DNA from: Qipengyuania aestuarii
Lineage (GTDB): Bacteria > Pseudomonadota > Alphaproteobacteria > Sphingomonadales > Sphingomonadaceae
Assembly (NCBI RefSeq): GCF_019711535.1
Contig: NZ_JAIGNP010000001.1
Span: forward strand, 806,001-870,000
Direction of reading: 5' to 3'
Length of the DNA: 64,000 bases
Positions 17,497 through 25,622 of this stretch are shown here, piece by piece. Position 1 is the first letter of the stretch; every line of letters starts with the position of its first letter. The position numbers were made by a program, and so were the translations under genes. Below the pieces are notes generated by a model. The model searched no databases. It was given only the letters and a program-made list of their open reading frames with translations, and had not been told where the DNA came from.

Positions 17497-18679
17497 GAAG
17501 CGACTATCCGTTCTTGCCGCCACCCTATCGCCTGTCGCGCTGCTCGCAAGCTGCGGCAGCGGATATTCCACCGGAGAGCCGACCGGCGAGGCCATTTCGA
17601 CCCCTAGCCGTACTGGCGATTTCGATGGCGATTTCGCAATTTCCGAACATGGCACCTTCAACGAACCGTGGGCGTCCGCCTTCGTACCCGGAACGCAGAA
17701 GCTGTTCATCACCGAAAAGCCCGGCACCGCCAAGATATATGATGTGGCGACCCGGCGGACCGCGACGGTAAGCGGCCTTCCGCAGGTCGATTACGGCGGT
17801 CAGGGAGGCCTTGGCGACGTCGCATTCCTGCCTTCGGAAAGCAGCAATACGATCAATGGCCGGACGATCTATCTCAGCTGGGTCGAGGCAGGTAGCGGCG
17901 ACACGCGTGGAGCAGTGGTCGGCCGCGGGCAGCTGACCTGCGCGCAAGCCGAAGCCTGCAGCATCAGCGGCCTCGATATCGTCTGGCGTCAGACCCCGAA
18001 GGTGACCGGGCGCGGACATTATTCCCACCGGATCGTATTCAGTCCGGACGAACAGTACATGTTCGTGACGAGCGGCGAACGCCAGAAGAAGGACCCTGCG
18101 CAGGATCGCTCCAACACGCTGGGTACGATCGTGCGCCTGAATCTCGACGGTACGCCCGCCGCAGGCAATCCTTTCGCAAGCGAAGGCAGTCCCACAGACG
18201 AGATCTGGACCTATGGCAATCGCAACATGCTCAGCATCGATTTCGATAGCGAAGGGCGCTTGTGGGAAATCGAGCACGGCCCCCAGGGCGGGGACGAACT
18301 GAACCTCGTCCAGCCCGGCAAGAATTACGGCTGGCCGGTCCGGTCCAACGGAATCAATTACGATAATTCCAACATCCCCGATCACACGCCGGATGATGGT
18401 TTCACCAAGCCGGTCATCAGCTGGTCGCCCGTCATCGCGCCGGGTAACATGGTCTTTTATCAAGGCGACCTCTTCCCGGGGATGGATGGCGACCTGATCG
18501 TGGCGGGCCTGAAGACCCAGGCCCTTATTCGCGTCGCGTTCGATGGCGAAAGCGCCCGCGAAATCGCCCGCTACGACATGGGCGAAAGGATCAGGCAGGT
18601 GGTCGAAGGACCCGATGGTGCTCTGTGGGTGCTCGAAGATGGCGAAGGCGGCCGCCTGCTGGAGCTTCGTCCCGAATAA
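17495..18679 (+). CDS. PQQ-dependent aldose sugar dehydrogenase, lipoprotein
   Basis: Soluble-type glucose/sorbosone dehydrogenase family (YliI/Asd), 394 aa, a six-bladed beta-propeller that oxidises aldoses with PQQ in the periplasm. Signal peptide and lipobox LASC are visible (Cys20). Family motifs are GQGGLGDVAF, GHYSHRIVFSPDE (catalytic His), YGNRNMLSIDF, EHGPQGGDELN and GKNYGWP. The lipoprotein signal fixes the start at 17495. No pqq biosynthesis genes are in the window, so the cofactor would come from elsewhere. Its start codon overlaps that of the divergent rnhB. Confidence 0.9.
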   Translation: MKRLSVLAATLSPVALLASCGSGYSTGEPTGEAISTPSRTGDFDGDFAISEHGTFNEPWASAFVPGTQKLFITEKPGTAKIYDVATRRTATVSGLPQVDYGGQGGLGDVAFLPSESSNTINGRTIYLSWVEAGSGDTRGAVVGRGQLTCAQAEACSISGLDIVWRQTPKVTGRGHYSHRIVFSPDEQYMFVTSGERQKKDPAQDRSNTLGTIVRLNLDGTPAAGNPFASEGSPTDEIWTYGNRNMLSIDFDSEGRLWEIEHGPQGGDELNLVQPGKNYGWPVRSNGINYDNSNIPDHTPDDGFTKPVISWSPVIAPGNMVFYQGDLFPGMDGDLIVAGLKTQALIRVAFDGESAREIARYDMGERIRQVVEGPDGALWVLEDGEGGRLLELRPE

Positions 18680-18728
18680 GCCGATTTTGTTCGACAGGCA
18701 TGGGCTGCGCCCCTAATCGGCGCGGCCC

Positions 18729-19271
18729 ATGGCGACTCTGGTTCCCCTCGACGCGATCGATACCGCGCTGATCGAACAGCTTCTCGACGCTGCATTCGGC
18801 GATGGCCGGCATGCGCGCACGGCATACCGTATCCGCGAAGGCGTGGGCCATCTGCCGGGCCTTAGTTTCGCGGCACTCGACGATGACGATTATCTCGCCG
18901 GATCGATCCAGCTGTGGCCTGTGGCGCTCACTGATCCCAAGGGACGCCCCCATCCGCTCATTATGGTCGGTCCGGTTGCGGTCATGCCCGGGCGTCAGGG
19001 AGAAGGCTTCGGCAAGGCGCTCATGGCTGCCAGCCTCGGCGCGATCGATGCCGCTTTCGAGGACGGCGCCCCGCCCTATCCGCAAGTGATGATCGGCGAC
19101 CCGGATTATTACGATCGCTGGGATTTCACCGCCGACCATACCGGCGGCTGGCATTGCCCCGGCCCGTTCGAGCAAGAGCGGCTGCTGCTGCGCACCGGCA
19201 ATCCCGCAATCCTGCCGCCGGAAGGCATGCTCGGCCCCTGGACGAAGGAAACGAGCGAGGCCGCCAGCTAA
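18729..19271 (+). CDS. GNAT family N-acetyltransferase
   Basis: A 180-aa protein related to YhbS-type acetyltransferases. The acetyl-CoA loop is visible in VGPVAVMPGRQGEGFGKAL, near residues 79-97. The C-terminal part (MIGDPDYYDRWDF) is typical of the YhbS group, where a Tyr/Phe-rich segment follows the fold. The acceptor substrate is unknown. It is the first of a run of plus-strand genes ending with cca, though 51 bp separates it from the DUF1285 gene. Confidence 0.85.
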   Translation: MATLVPLDAIDTALIEQLLDAAFGDGRHARTAYRIREGVGHLPGLSFAALDDDDYLAGSIQLWPVALTDPKGRPHPLIMVGPVAVMPGRQGEGFGKALMAASLGAIDAAFEDGAPPYPQVMIGDPDYYDRWDFTADHTGGWHCPGPFEQERLLLRTGNPAILPPEGMLGPWTKETSEAAS

Positions 19272-19322
19272 GGGTAGGTTCCCTGCCCGGCACCAAGCGC
19301 CGCGTCATCCATTGAAGCAGCG

Positions 19323-19871
19323 ATGGTCTATACTCCGCCCCCCGAACTCGCTGGAATGAGCCTTGCCGATATCGCCGAAGCAGTGGCCGAACGCCGCCTG
19401 CCGCCGGTCGAACAATGGTCTCCCGAAAATGTCGACGACAGCCACATGCTCATCCGCGCGGATGGGACATGGCTTCATGACGGTAGCCCTATTACCCGTC
19501 CCGCAATGGTTCGCGCCTTCTCGGGCCTGCTGAACCGGGAAGAGGACGGGAGTTACTGGCTGGTGGTACCCTATCAGAAGCTTTCGATCGAGGTCGAGGA
19601 TGCCTGCTTCATCGCCACCGACGTTAGCCGCAAGGACGGCGATCTCGCGTTCCGGCTCAACACCGACGAACTCGTGGTGGCTGGGCCGGATCATCCGATC
19701 CGCACGCAAGGCGATGCCGATAATCCGGCGATCTACGTCCACGTCCGCCGCGGGTGCGAGGCGCGTCTCAATCGCTCCACCTATGAACAGCTGGCGCAGA
19801 TCGCGCTGAGCGAGAGCGAGGACTGGACAGTGACGAGCGGCGGCGACAGCTATTCCCTCATCCCCGCATGA
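19323..19871 (+). CDS. DUF1285 domain-containing protein
   Basis: A 182-aa conserved protein of the DUF1285 family, recognisable by WSPENVDDSHMLIRADGTW and GSPITRPAMVRAFSGLL. There is no signal peptide or membrane segment. Biochemical role unknown. Its stop overlaps the start of the Nudix hydrolase gene (ATGA), and that gene is followed by cca. The order DUF1285-Nudix-cca recurs in alphaproteobacteria and suggests a nucleotide or RNA-related housekeeping role, which is only an inference from neighbourhood. Confidence 0.85.
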   Translation: MVYTPPPELAGMSLADIAEAVAERRLPPVEQWSPENVDDSHMLIRADGTWLHDGSPITRPAMVRAFSGLLNREEDGSYWLVVPYQKLSIEVEDACFIATDVSRKDGDLAFRLNTDELVVAGPDHPIRTQGDADNPAIYVHVRRGCEARLNRSTYEQLAQIALSESEDWTVTSGGDSYSLIPA

Positions 19872-20461
19872 GCGCCATTTTCGAGCGGCTAAGCGATCTG
19901 TTCACGCAGGGACACGAGCGTGATGTCGCCGATCTGCTGACCGATGCCCGCTTTGCCGATCTCGACCGGACGGCGGATGCTGCCGTGCTGATCGCGGTCA
20001 CCGAATGCGATAATCCCACGGTCCTTCTCACCCAGCGTCCGCGGACCATGCGCGACCATCCCGGCCAGGTCGCCTTTCCCGGCGGCAAGATCGACGAAGG
20101 CGAGGACGCGGTCGAGGCGGCTTTACGGGAAGCCTGGGAGGAACTGGGTATCGAGGCCGAACAGGTGCGCGTGATCGGCACGACCGACCGCTATCAGACC
20201 GGCACGGGGTTCGATATTACTCCGGTGCTGGCGACCGTGCCTGCCGACCTTCCCATTCGCCCCGATCCACGCGAGGTCGAAAGCTGGTTCGAAGCCCCGC
20301 TGGCCAAGCTGATGGACCGTTCCGCCTGGAGCGAGAACGAAGTGTTCTGGAAGGGCGCGATGCGTCACTATTACGAGATGGACCACGAAGGTTACCGTAT
20401 CTGGGGCGTGACCGCCGCGATCTGCATCAATCTTTCGCGCCGTCTGGCGTGGTTCGACTGA
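19868..20461 (+). CDS. CoA pyrophosphatase, Nudix hydrolase
   Basis: A 197-aa Nudix hydrolase of the NudL/CoA-diphosphatase group, expected to cleave CoA to phosphopantetheine and 3',5'-ADP. The Nudix box is complete: it begins GGKIDEGED and ends REAWEELGI (about residues 73-95). The upstream LTQRPRTMRDHPGQVAFPGG matches the NudL signature. It overlaps the DUF1285 gene by four bases and is followed 19 bp later by cca. Confidence 0.9.
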   Translation: MSAIFERLSDLFTQGHERDVADLLTDARFADLDRTADAAVLIAVTECDNPTVLLTQRPRTMRDHPGQVAFPGGKIDEGEDAVEAALREAWEELGIEAEQVRVIGTTDRYQTGTGFDITPVLATVPADLPIRPDPREVESWFEAPLAKLMDRSAWSENEVFWKGAMRHYYEMDHEGYRIWGVTAAICINLSRRLAWFD

Positions 20462-20480
20462 GCCGGTTAAAGGGCGCGGC

Positions 20481-21656
20481 ATGACGAAACTGCCCGAAGC
20501 AGACTGGACGAAGCGCGAAGATCTGGCGCAGCTTATTGCTGCGCTGGGCGCGGACCATACGCGCTATGTCGGCGGGGCCGTGCGCGACAGCCTGCTGGGC
20601 AAGGACATTCACGACATCGACTGCGCGACCCCGATGCATCCGGCGGAAGTCATCGACCGATGCAAGGAAGCAGGCATTCGCACCGTCCCCACCGGCATCG
20701 ACCATGGCACGGTCACCGCGATTCTCCCGCAGGGCAATGTGGAGATCACCACCCTGCGCCGCGACGTGTCGACCGATGGCCGCCGTGCCACGGTCGCCTT
20801 TGCCACCGAGTGGAAAGAGGATGCCTCACGCCGCGATTTCACGATCAACGCGCTCTATGCCCACCCCGAGACGCTGGAAATCGATGACTTCTTCGGCGGC
20901 GTTGCCGACCTCGAGGCAGGCCGCGTGCGCTTCATCGGCGATGCGCGCGAGCGGATCCGCGAGGATCACCTGCGGATACTGCGCTATTTCCGCTTCCAGA
21001 CGCGCTTCGGCGGAGACTGGGACGATGAAGCCACCGCCGCCTGCCAGGAACTCGCCTCCACGCTCAAAGGGCTGAGCCGCGAGCGTGTCGGCTGGGAACT
21101 GCAGAACCTGCTTGCCCTGCCCGATCCCTCGGCAACCGTTTTCAAGATGCGCGAACTTGGCGTGATGCAGGAAGTGCTGCCCGAATGCGGCCAGCGCGAG
21201 GCGGACACCCTCGCCCAGCTTATCGCGACCGAGCATGCTTACGCGGCGGAGCCCGATGCGATGCGGCGGCTCGCAGCCTTGCTGCCAGCCGTGCCGCCGG
21301 TGGCTGAGGCCGTGTCGGCCCGTCTGCGCCTGTCGCGCAGCCAGCGCGAGCGCCTCGCCTGCGTGGCGGCACGTGACACGCGCGACGTGGAAGCTCCCTT
21401 GGCGCTTGCCTATTACGAAGGCGTGGAATGCGCGCGCGACCGGCTCCTGCTCCTGCGCGCCGACCCGGGGGCCCTCGACAACTGGACCGCGCCGCAGCTC
21501 CCGCTAAAGGGCGGTGAGATCGTCGAACGGGGCATGGCCAAGGGGCCGCAAGTCGCGCGCACGCTTCAGGAAGTGGAGCGGCGCTGGGTGGAAGAGGGCT
21601 TCCCCGAACGCGAACGGGTGATGGCCATGCTGGACGATGTCCTCGCAGCCGGATGA
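20481..21656 (+). CDS. cca: CCA tRNA nucleotidyltransferase
   Basis: Class II nucleotidyltransferase that adds or repairs the 3' CCA end of tRNAs, 391 aa. The head domain has RYVGGAVRDSLLG, the metal-binding pair in DIHDIDCATP, RRDVSTDGR and SRRDFTINALY. The neck has REDHLRILRYFRFQTRFG. There is no C-terminal HD domain, as in the shorter alphaproteobacterial form. The ATG at 20481 has AAGGGCG upstream. The tRNA-Val gene in this window encodes its own CCA, so repair may be a main role for that tRNA. Confidence 0.93.
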   Translation: MTKLPEADWTKREDLAQLIAALGADHTRYVGGAVRDSLLGKDIHDIDCATPMHPAEVIDRCKEAGIRTVPTGIDHGTVTAILPQGNVEITTLRRDVSTDGRRATVAFATEWKEDASRRDFTINALYAHPETLEIDDFFGGVADLEAGRVRFIGDARERIREDHLRILRYFRFQTRFGGDWDDEATAACQELASTLKGLSRERVGWELQNLLALPDPSATVFKMRELGVMQEVLPECGQREADTLAQLIATEHAYAAEPDAMRRLAALLPAVPPVAEAVSARLRLSRSQRERLACVAARDTRDVEAPLALAYYEGVECARDRLLLLRADPGALDNWTAPQLPLKGGEIVERGMAKGPQVARTLQEVERRWVEEGFPERERVMAMLDDVLAAG

Positions 21657-21707
21657 CGCGCTGCAACACTGCCGTCTGCGCCCTTCCCAACAGCATCTTC
21701 AGCTTCG

Positions 21708-21835
21708 CTTAAGCTGCAATGCAGCATAAGTATCGGTGAAGCGGTTGCCTCCCGGGGACCGGTTTGCCATAGAGCAGGTCGTTTCCTCGGAGGGGGAACT
21801 GGCGGCCACGGCCCGAGACTTACAGTCTCACCGCC
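21708..21835 (+). promoter_or_regulatory. Structured leader upstream of the secreted two-repeat protein
   Basis: The 259-bp gap 21657-21915 holds two hairpins. The first, 21708-21730, is a ten-base stem with one mismatch and loop AAT. The second, 21801-21835, has outer arms GGCGG/CCGCC and an inner perfect GAGACT-TAC-AGTCTC. Neither is followed by a T-run. Part of the second looks like a tRNA anticodon arm but no full cloverleaf can be drawn. A leader role is inferred from position. Confidence 0.35.
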
Positions 21836-21915
21836 GCTCTAACTAATCAGATTCGTTCGCAGAGCGTGTTTCGCGCGCTGCGGAACCGTAAGTTAAACAA
21901 GCCTTGGAGATTTTT

Positions 21916-22455
21916 ATGAAATTCGCGAAGCTGGCCATTGCCTCCGTCGCTCTTGCTGCAACCCCCGCCATGGCCAACGACCAGGTCGTTTCGGGCGCCA
22001 CTGTGACCGGCCCCGAAGGCAATGCCGTGGGCACCATCGTTGCGGTCGAAAACGGCACCGCCGTGCTCGACACCGGCAAGCACAAGGTTCCGCTGGCGGT
22101 CAACATGTACGGTCAGGGCGAAACCGGCCCGACCATCACCGTTACCCAGGCGCAGCTGAACAGCATGATCGATGCGCAGCTGGCCGAAGCCGCTGCCAAG
22201 CTCGACGCCGCTCTCGTGGCCGGCGCGACCGCTATGGACGCAGAACAGGCACCGCTCGGCACGATCGTATCGGTCGAAGGCAACAATGTCGTCGTCGCCC
22301 GCGGCGGTGACGAAGCGAACAAGGTTGCTCTGCTGCGCGAACATTTCGCAGTTACCCCGAACGGCCTGATGGCCCTGCTGACCAACGCGCAGATCGATGC
22401 CGCGATGGCGCAGGCAGCTGCTGCAGCACCGGCTGCGGACGGTGCCGGACAGTAA
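21916..22455 (+). CDS. Secreted protein with two tandem homologous repeats, function unknown
   Basis: A 179-aa protein with a signal peptide ending ATPAMA (cleavage near residue 21). The mature part consists of two similar units. The first contains GNAVGTIVAVENGTAVLDTG and ends in VTQAQLNSMIDAQLAEAAA. The second contains APLGTIVSVEGNNVVVARGG and ends in LLTNAQIDAAMAQAAAAA. Each unit looks like a short beta-barrel (PRC-like, inferred) followed by an Ala-rich helix. The ATG at 21916 has GGAG six bases upstream; an in-frame ATG at 21904 is less likely. A strong terminator follows at 22521-22553, so it is a single-gene transcript with a long leader. Confidence 0.8.
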   Translation: MKFAKLAIASVALAATPAMANDQVVSGATVTGPEGNAVGTIVAVENGTAVLDTGKHKVPLAVNMYGQGETGPTITVTQAQLNSMIDAQLAEAAAKLDAALVAGATAMDAEQAPLGTIVSVEGNNVVVARGGDEANKVALLREHFAVTPNGLMALLTNAQIDAAMAQAAAAAPAADGAGQ

Positions 22456-22520
22456 GTTCGGCTGAACCCGTTTCTCTGGAGCCACCGAAAATCCGGAGAA
22501 ATCCCTACCAAGGGGACCTG

Positions 22521-22553
22521 GGCCGGAAGCGATCACCGCTTCCGGCCTTTTTT
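22521..22553 (+). terminator. Strong Rho-independent terminator
   Basis: GGCCGGAAGCG (22521-22531) pairs perfectly with CGCTTCCGGCC (22537-22547) around a five-base loop and is followed by six T. It ends the transcript of the secreted protein gene, just before the convergent parC stop. Confidence 0.93.
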
Positions 22554-22576
22554 GTCAGCTAAATTTTTTGTCAGCT
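22548..22576. repeat. 13-bp direct repeat at the terminator/parC junction
   Basis: TTTTTTGTCAGCT occurs at 22548-22560 and again at 22564-22576, three bases apart. The second copy overlaps the last codons and stop of parC. It looks like a local duplication of the terminator tail. Confidence 0.7.
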
Positions 22577-24868
22577 GAAGGTATTGTCGCGGGGGAAGCC
22601 CTGCGGCGGCAGCCGTCCGGCACCGCCGCGCGCGACCTTCCATTGCCACATCTCTGTTTCGGTCCTGGTGCGGCCTTCCTTGCCGCCCATGGTCCAGCTC
22701 AGCCCTTCTTCCATGGTGAAGGTGGTCGCATCGGAAAGCCCGCCGTCGCGATAGTTCTGCAGCTTGTTGCCCTGCCCGCGCGTCATCTGCGGCAGTTCTT
22801 CAAGATTGAACACCACCAGCTTGCGGTTCTCGCCCACCACGGCGACGTGGTCATGCCCCTTGTCGATCGGCCGCGCCACGCGCAGCACCGCCTTGCCGGG
22901 GAGATTTACCACCTGACGGCCCTTGCGGGTTTCGGCCAGCAGATCATCGGTTACGGCGGCGAAACCCTTGCCCGTGCTCGCCGCCAGCAGCAAACGCTTG
23001 CCCGGTTCATGCACGATGACAGAAATGATGTGGGCGGTGGTCTCTATATCCAGCGTATTGCGCACCGGCTCGCCGAAGCCGCGCGCGCCGGGCAGCTTGT
23101 CCGCGCCGAGCGTGAAGAAACGGCCCTGATCTGTGGCGAGCAGCAATTTGTCGGTCGTCTGCGCGTGGATAACGAAGGCAGGGCCATCGCCTTCCTTGTA
23201 TTTGAAGTCCTGATCCAGCGGCAAGTGCCCCTTGGCACCGCGGATCCATCCCTTCTGCGACAGGATGATCGTGACCGGCTCTTTCTCGATCATCGCATCC
23301 ATGCTGAATTCCACCGCAGGGGCAGCTTCTTCGATGGTCGTACGGCGGCGTCCGAGATCGGTATCCTCGCCATATTCCTTGCGCAGCGCATTGAGATCGC
23401 GCTTCAAGCGCGTGCGCTGACGGGCCGGACTGCCAAGCAGCTTGTCGAGCTCGTCCTGCTCCTTGAGCAACTCGTCCTTTTCGTTCCTGAGCTGCATCTC
23501 CTCCAGCTTGCGCAAGGACCGCAGGCGCATGTTGAGGATGGCTTCGGCCTGCCGGTCGGTCAGGTTGAACTCCGCCATCATCACCGGCTTGGGTTCGTCC
23601 TCGGTGCGGATGATCTCGATCACGCGGTCGAGATTGAGAAAGGCAATGATGTAGCCTTCGACCAGTTCGAGCCGCCGCGCGATCTGGTCGAGCCGGTGCC
23701 GGCTGCGGCGCTGCAAGATGTCGATCTGGCTGGCGATCCAGTTGTCGAGCAGTTCCTTCAGCCCCATGACCATCGGCGTGCGCGTGGCATCGAGCACGTT
23801 GAGGTTCAGGCCGAACCGCGTCTCCATATCGGTGAGCTTGTAGATGCTCTCCTTCAGCAGCTCGGGGTCGATGTTGCGGCTGCGCGGGATCAGCACGATG
23901 CGGATCTGTTCGTCGCTTTCGTCCCGAACATCTTCGAGGATCGGCAGTTTCTTGTCCGAGATCGCGGCCGCGATCTGTTCGATCAGCTTGCCCTTGGCGA
24001 CCTGATAAGGAATTTCGGAAATAACCAGCTGCCACTGGCCGCCCCCGAGCCTTTCGATGCCCGCATCGCGGTCTTCGGCCTTTTCCGCCTCTGCCGCATG
24101 GAAGCGGCCACGCACGCGGAAGGATCCGCGCCCGGTTTCATAGGCATGGCTGATGGTTTCCGCGCTTTCGGGGACCACACCCCCGGTGGCGAAATCGGGA
24201 CCCTTGAAGATTTCCATCAGCCGCGCATGCTCGACATGCGGGTTGTCGATCACTTCCAGCGTTGCGTCGACGATCTCGGCAACATTGTGGCTCGGGATAT
24301 TCGTGGCCATGCCGACCGCGATCCCGCTTGCGCCATTGGCGAGCAGGTTCGGGAAGAGGCCCGGCATGATTTCCGGTTCTTCTTCCTCGTTATTGTAGGT
24401 CGGGATGAAATCGACCGTGCCGGCGTCCAGCCCTTCCATCAGGCGCATCGCCGTCTTCGTCAGGCGCGCTTCGGTGTAGCGATAGGCCGCGGCATTATCA
24501 CCGTCGATATTGCCGAAATTCCCCTGCCCCTCGACCAGCGGATAGCGCAGCGCGAAATCCTGCGCGAGGCGGACCATCGCGTCGTAGGCAGCCGTGTCGC
24601 CATGCGGGTGGTATTTGCCGATCACCTCGCCCACGACGCGGGCCGATTTCTTGAATCCGCTCGCCGGATCGAGCTTCAGCTGCCGCATGGTCCATAGCAG
24701 GCGGCGGTGAACCGGCTTCAGCCCATCGCGCAAATCGGGCAGCGACCGCGCCGTGATGGTGGAGAGCGCATAGACGAGATAGCGTTCCGACAGCGCGGAA
24801 TCGAATGGTGCATCGACAATCGCATCGAACGGATCGGCGCCGGAATCATCAAGGTCGGTAGTGGCCAT
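22571..24868 (-). CDS. parC: DNA topoisomerase IV subunit A
   Basis: Breakage-reunion subunit of topoisomerase IV, which decatenates daughter chromosomes; 765 aa. Catalytic Tyr lies in AAAYRYTEARL. The quinolone-determining region reads GKYHPHGDTAAYDAMVRLAQ, with Thr and Asp at the positions of E. coli ParC Ser80 and Glu84. The coiled-coil gate (about residues 400-480) and a C-terminal beta-pinwheel follow. The length and the absence of a GyrA-box (QxRxGKG-type) motif favour ParC over GyrA. The partner parE is not in this window. Divergent from the PfpI-type gene. Confidence 0.93.
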   Translation of the reverse strand: MATTDLDDSGADPFDAIVDAPFDSALSERYLVYALSTITARSLPDLRDGLKPVHRRLLWTMRQLKLDPASGFKKSARVVGEVIGKYHPHGDTAAYDAMVRLAQDFALRYPLVEGQGNFGNIDGDNAAAYRYTEARLTKTAMRLMEGLDAGTVDFIPTYNNEEEEPEIMPGLFPNLLANGASGIAVGMATNIPSHNVAEIVDATLEVIDNPHVEHARLMEIFKGPDFATGGVVPESAETISHAYETGRGSFRVRGRFHAAEAEKAEDRDAGIERLGGGQWQLVISEIPYQVAKGKLIEQIAAAISDKKLPILEDVRDESDEQIRIVLIPRSRNIDPELLKESIYKLTDMETRFGLNLNVLDATRTPMVMGLKELLDNWIASQIDILQRRSRHRLDQIARRLELVEGYIIAFLNLDRVIEIIRTEDEPKPVMMAEFNLTDRQAEAILNMRLRSLRKLEEMQLRNEKDELLKEQDELDKLLGSPARQRTRLKRDLNALRKEYGEDTDLGRRRTTIEEAAPAVEFSMDAMIEKEPVTIILSQKGWIRGAKGHLPLDQDFKYKEGDGPAFVIHAQTTDKLLLATDQGRFFTLGADKLPGARGFGEPVRNTLDIETTAHIISVIVHEPGKRLLLAASTGKGFAAVTDDLLAETRKGRQVVNLPGKAVLRVARPIDKGHDHVAVVGENRKLVVFNLEELPQMTRGQGNKLQNYRDGGLSDATTFTMEEGLSWTMGGKEGRTRTETEMWQWKVARGGAGRLPPQGFPRDNTFS

Positions 24869-24908
24869 GGAGCCTGCCCTATCAGAGCCACGGCTCGCCT
24901 GTCAGCAA

Positions 24909-24934
24909 GGAACGGGGCGTCATCCCCACACGTT
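24909..24934 (+). promoter_or_regulatory. Consensus EcfG (general stress) promoter of the PfpI gene
   Basis: GGAAC (24909-24913), a 17-base spacer and CGTT (24931-24934) match exactly the alphaproteobacterial EcfG promoter GGAAC-N16/17-CGTT. The PfpI start codon is 33 bases downstream, a suitable distance. Confidence 0.75.
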
Positions 24935-24967
24935 GCATGGGTAACACGAAATCAAAGGAATTGACCC

Positions 24968-25525
24968 ATGACAAAGCGCGTAATGATCCTCGCCACCAAC
25001 GGCTTCGAACAATCTGAACTTATGAAGCCGAAGGCAAATCTCGAGAACGCCGGTTTCGAGACGACAGTTGTCAGTCTCGAAAAGGGCGAAATCAAGGGAT
25101 GGGACCAGAAGGACTGGGGTGAGAGCGTGACCGTAGAGAAGACGGTCGACGAAATTGCCGACTGTTCGGGCTACGATGCTCTCCTTCTCCCCGGTGGCCA
25201 GATGAACCCGGATGTCCTGCGTATGAACGAGCGTGCGGTCGCGATCGTGCGCGAATTCAACATGGCAGGAAAGCCCATTGCGGCTATTTGCCACGCGCCA
25301 TGGCTGCTTGCCGAAGCCGATCTGGTGAAGGGCAAGACTGTGACAAGCTGGCCATCGATCCGTACGGACCTGAAAAATGCAGGTGCGAATGTGGTCGATC
25401 AGGAAGTTGCGGAAGACGGAAACCTGATCACCAGCCGCAAGCCCGAAGATATTCCTGCCTTCAGCAAGGCCTTGATTGAGAAGCTGGGCGCCACCGCAGA
25501 TAAGAGCGCGATGGAAGCCGCCTGA
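24968..25525 (+). CDS. PfpI/YhbO-type DJ-1 family protein, stress-related
   Basis: A 185-aa class I glutamine amidotransferase-like protein of the DJ-1/PfpI family, YhbO group. The nucleophile elbow AAICHAPWLL carries the reactive Cys with His next to it, and GFEQSEL near the N-terminus supplies the Glu typical of the family. Members act in protection against oxidative, thermal or carbonyl stress, with glyoxalase or deglycase activity proposed. An exact EcfG-type promoter precedes it, fitting a general-stress role. The start at 24968 follows AAAGGA. A terminator at 25550-25577 makes it monocistronic. Confidence 0.92.
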   Translation: MTKRVMILATNGFEQSELMKPKANLENAGFETTVVSLEKGEIKGWDQKDWGESVTVEKTVDEIADCSGYDALLLPGGQMNPDVLRMNERAVAIVREFNMAGKPIAAICHAPWLLAEADLVKGKTVTSWPSIRTDLKNAGANVVDQEVAEDGNLITSRKPEDIPAFSKALIEKLGATADKSAMEAA

Positions 25526-25549
25526 TCTTCCAATATAAAAATGCTAAGA

Positions 25550-25577
25550 CCCCGTTGCCGCAAGGCAGCGGGGTTTT
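25550..25577 (+). terminator. Rho-independent terminator after the PfpI gene
   Basis: CCCCGTTGCC (25550-25559) pairs with GGCAGCGGGG (25564-25573), one G-T pair, loop GCAA, then four T. Confidence 0.9.
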
Positions 25578-25622
25578 CTATTGCGAACGGAACCCTTCGC
25601 CTGTCCGATCCATTGGGGCCGC

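Noticed and set aside
17497..17733. Extension of rnhB upstream to 17733
   Set aside because: The extra residues have no RNase HII similarity and lie inside the signal peptide and N-terminal region of the divergent sugar dehydrogenase.
18680..18722. GCCGATT...AATCGGC inverted repeat after the sugar dehydrogenase as a terminator
   Set aside because: The arms are only seven bases with a loop of about 28 bases and no T-run.
21787..21820. GGAAC in the leader of the secreted protein as an EcfG -35
   Set aside because: No CGTT lies 16 or 17 bases downstream.
21801..21850. Possible tRNA on the minus strand (anticodon-arm-like hairpin with U33, GTA and a D-arm-like TTAGAGC)
   Set aside because: No T-arm or acceptor stem can be paired, and outer GGCGG/CCGCC arms give a simpler hairpin. 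Kept only as a structured leader; tRNAscan-SE or a covariance model would settle it.
22568..24697. Open reading frame of 709 codons on the plus strand
   Set aside because: It lies entirely opposite parC, whose protein is unmistakable. Long antisense frames are common in GC-rich coding DNA, and the translation has no family features.
25589..25614. GGAAC-N17-CATT as an EcfG promoter for the MscS gene
   Set aside because: The -10 has a mismatch and would lie only eight bases before the start codon, too close. It also follows directly after a terminator stem.
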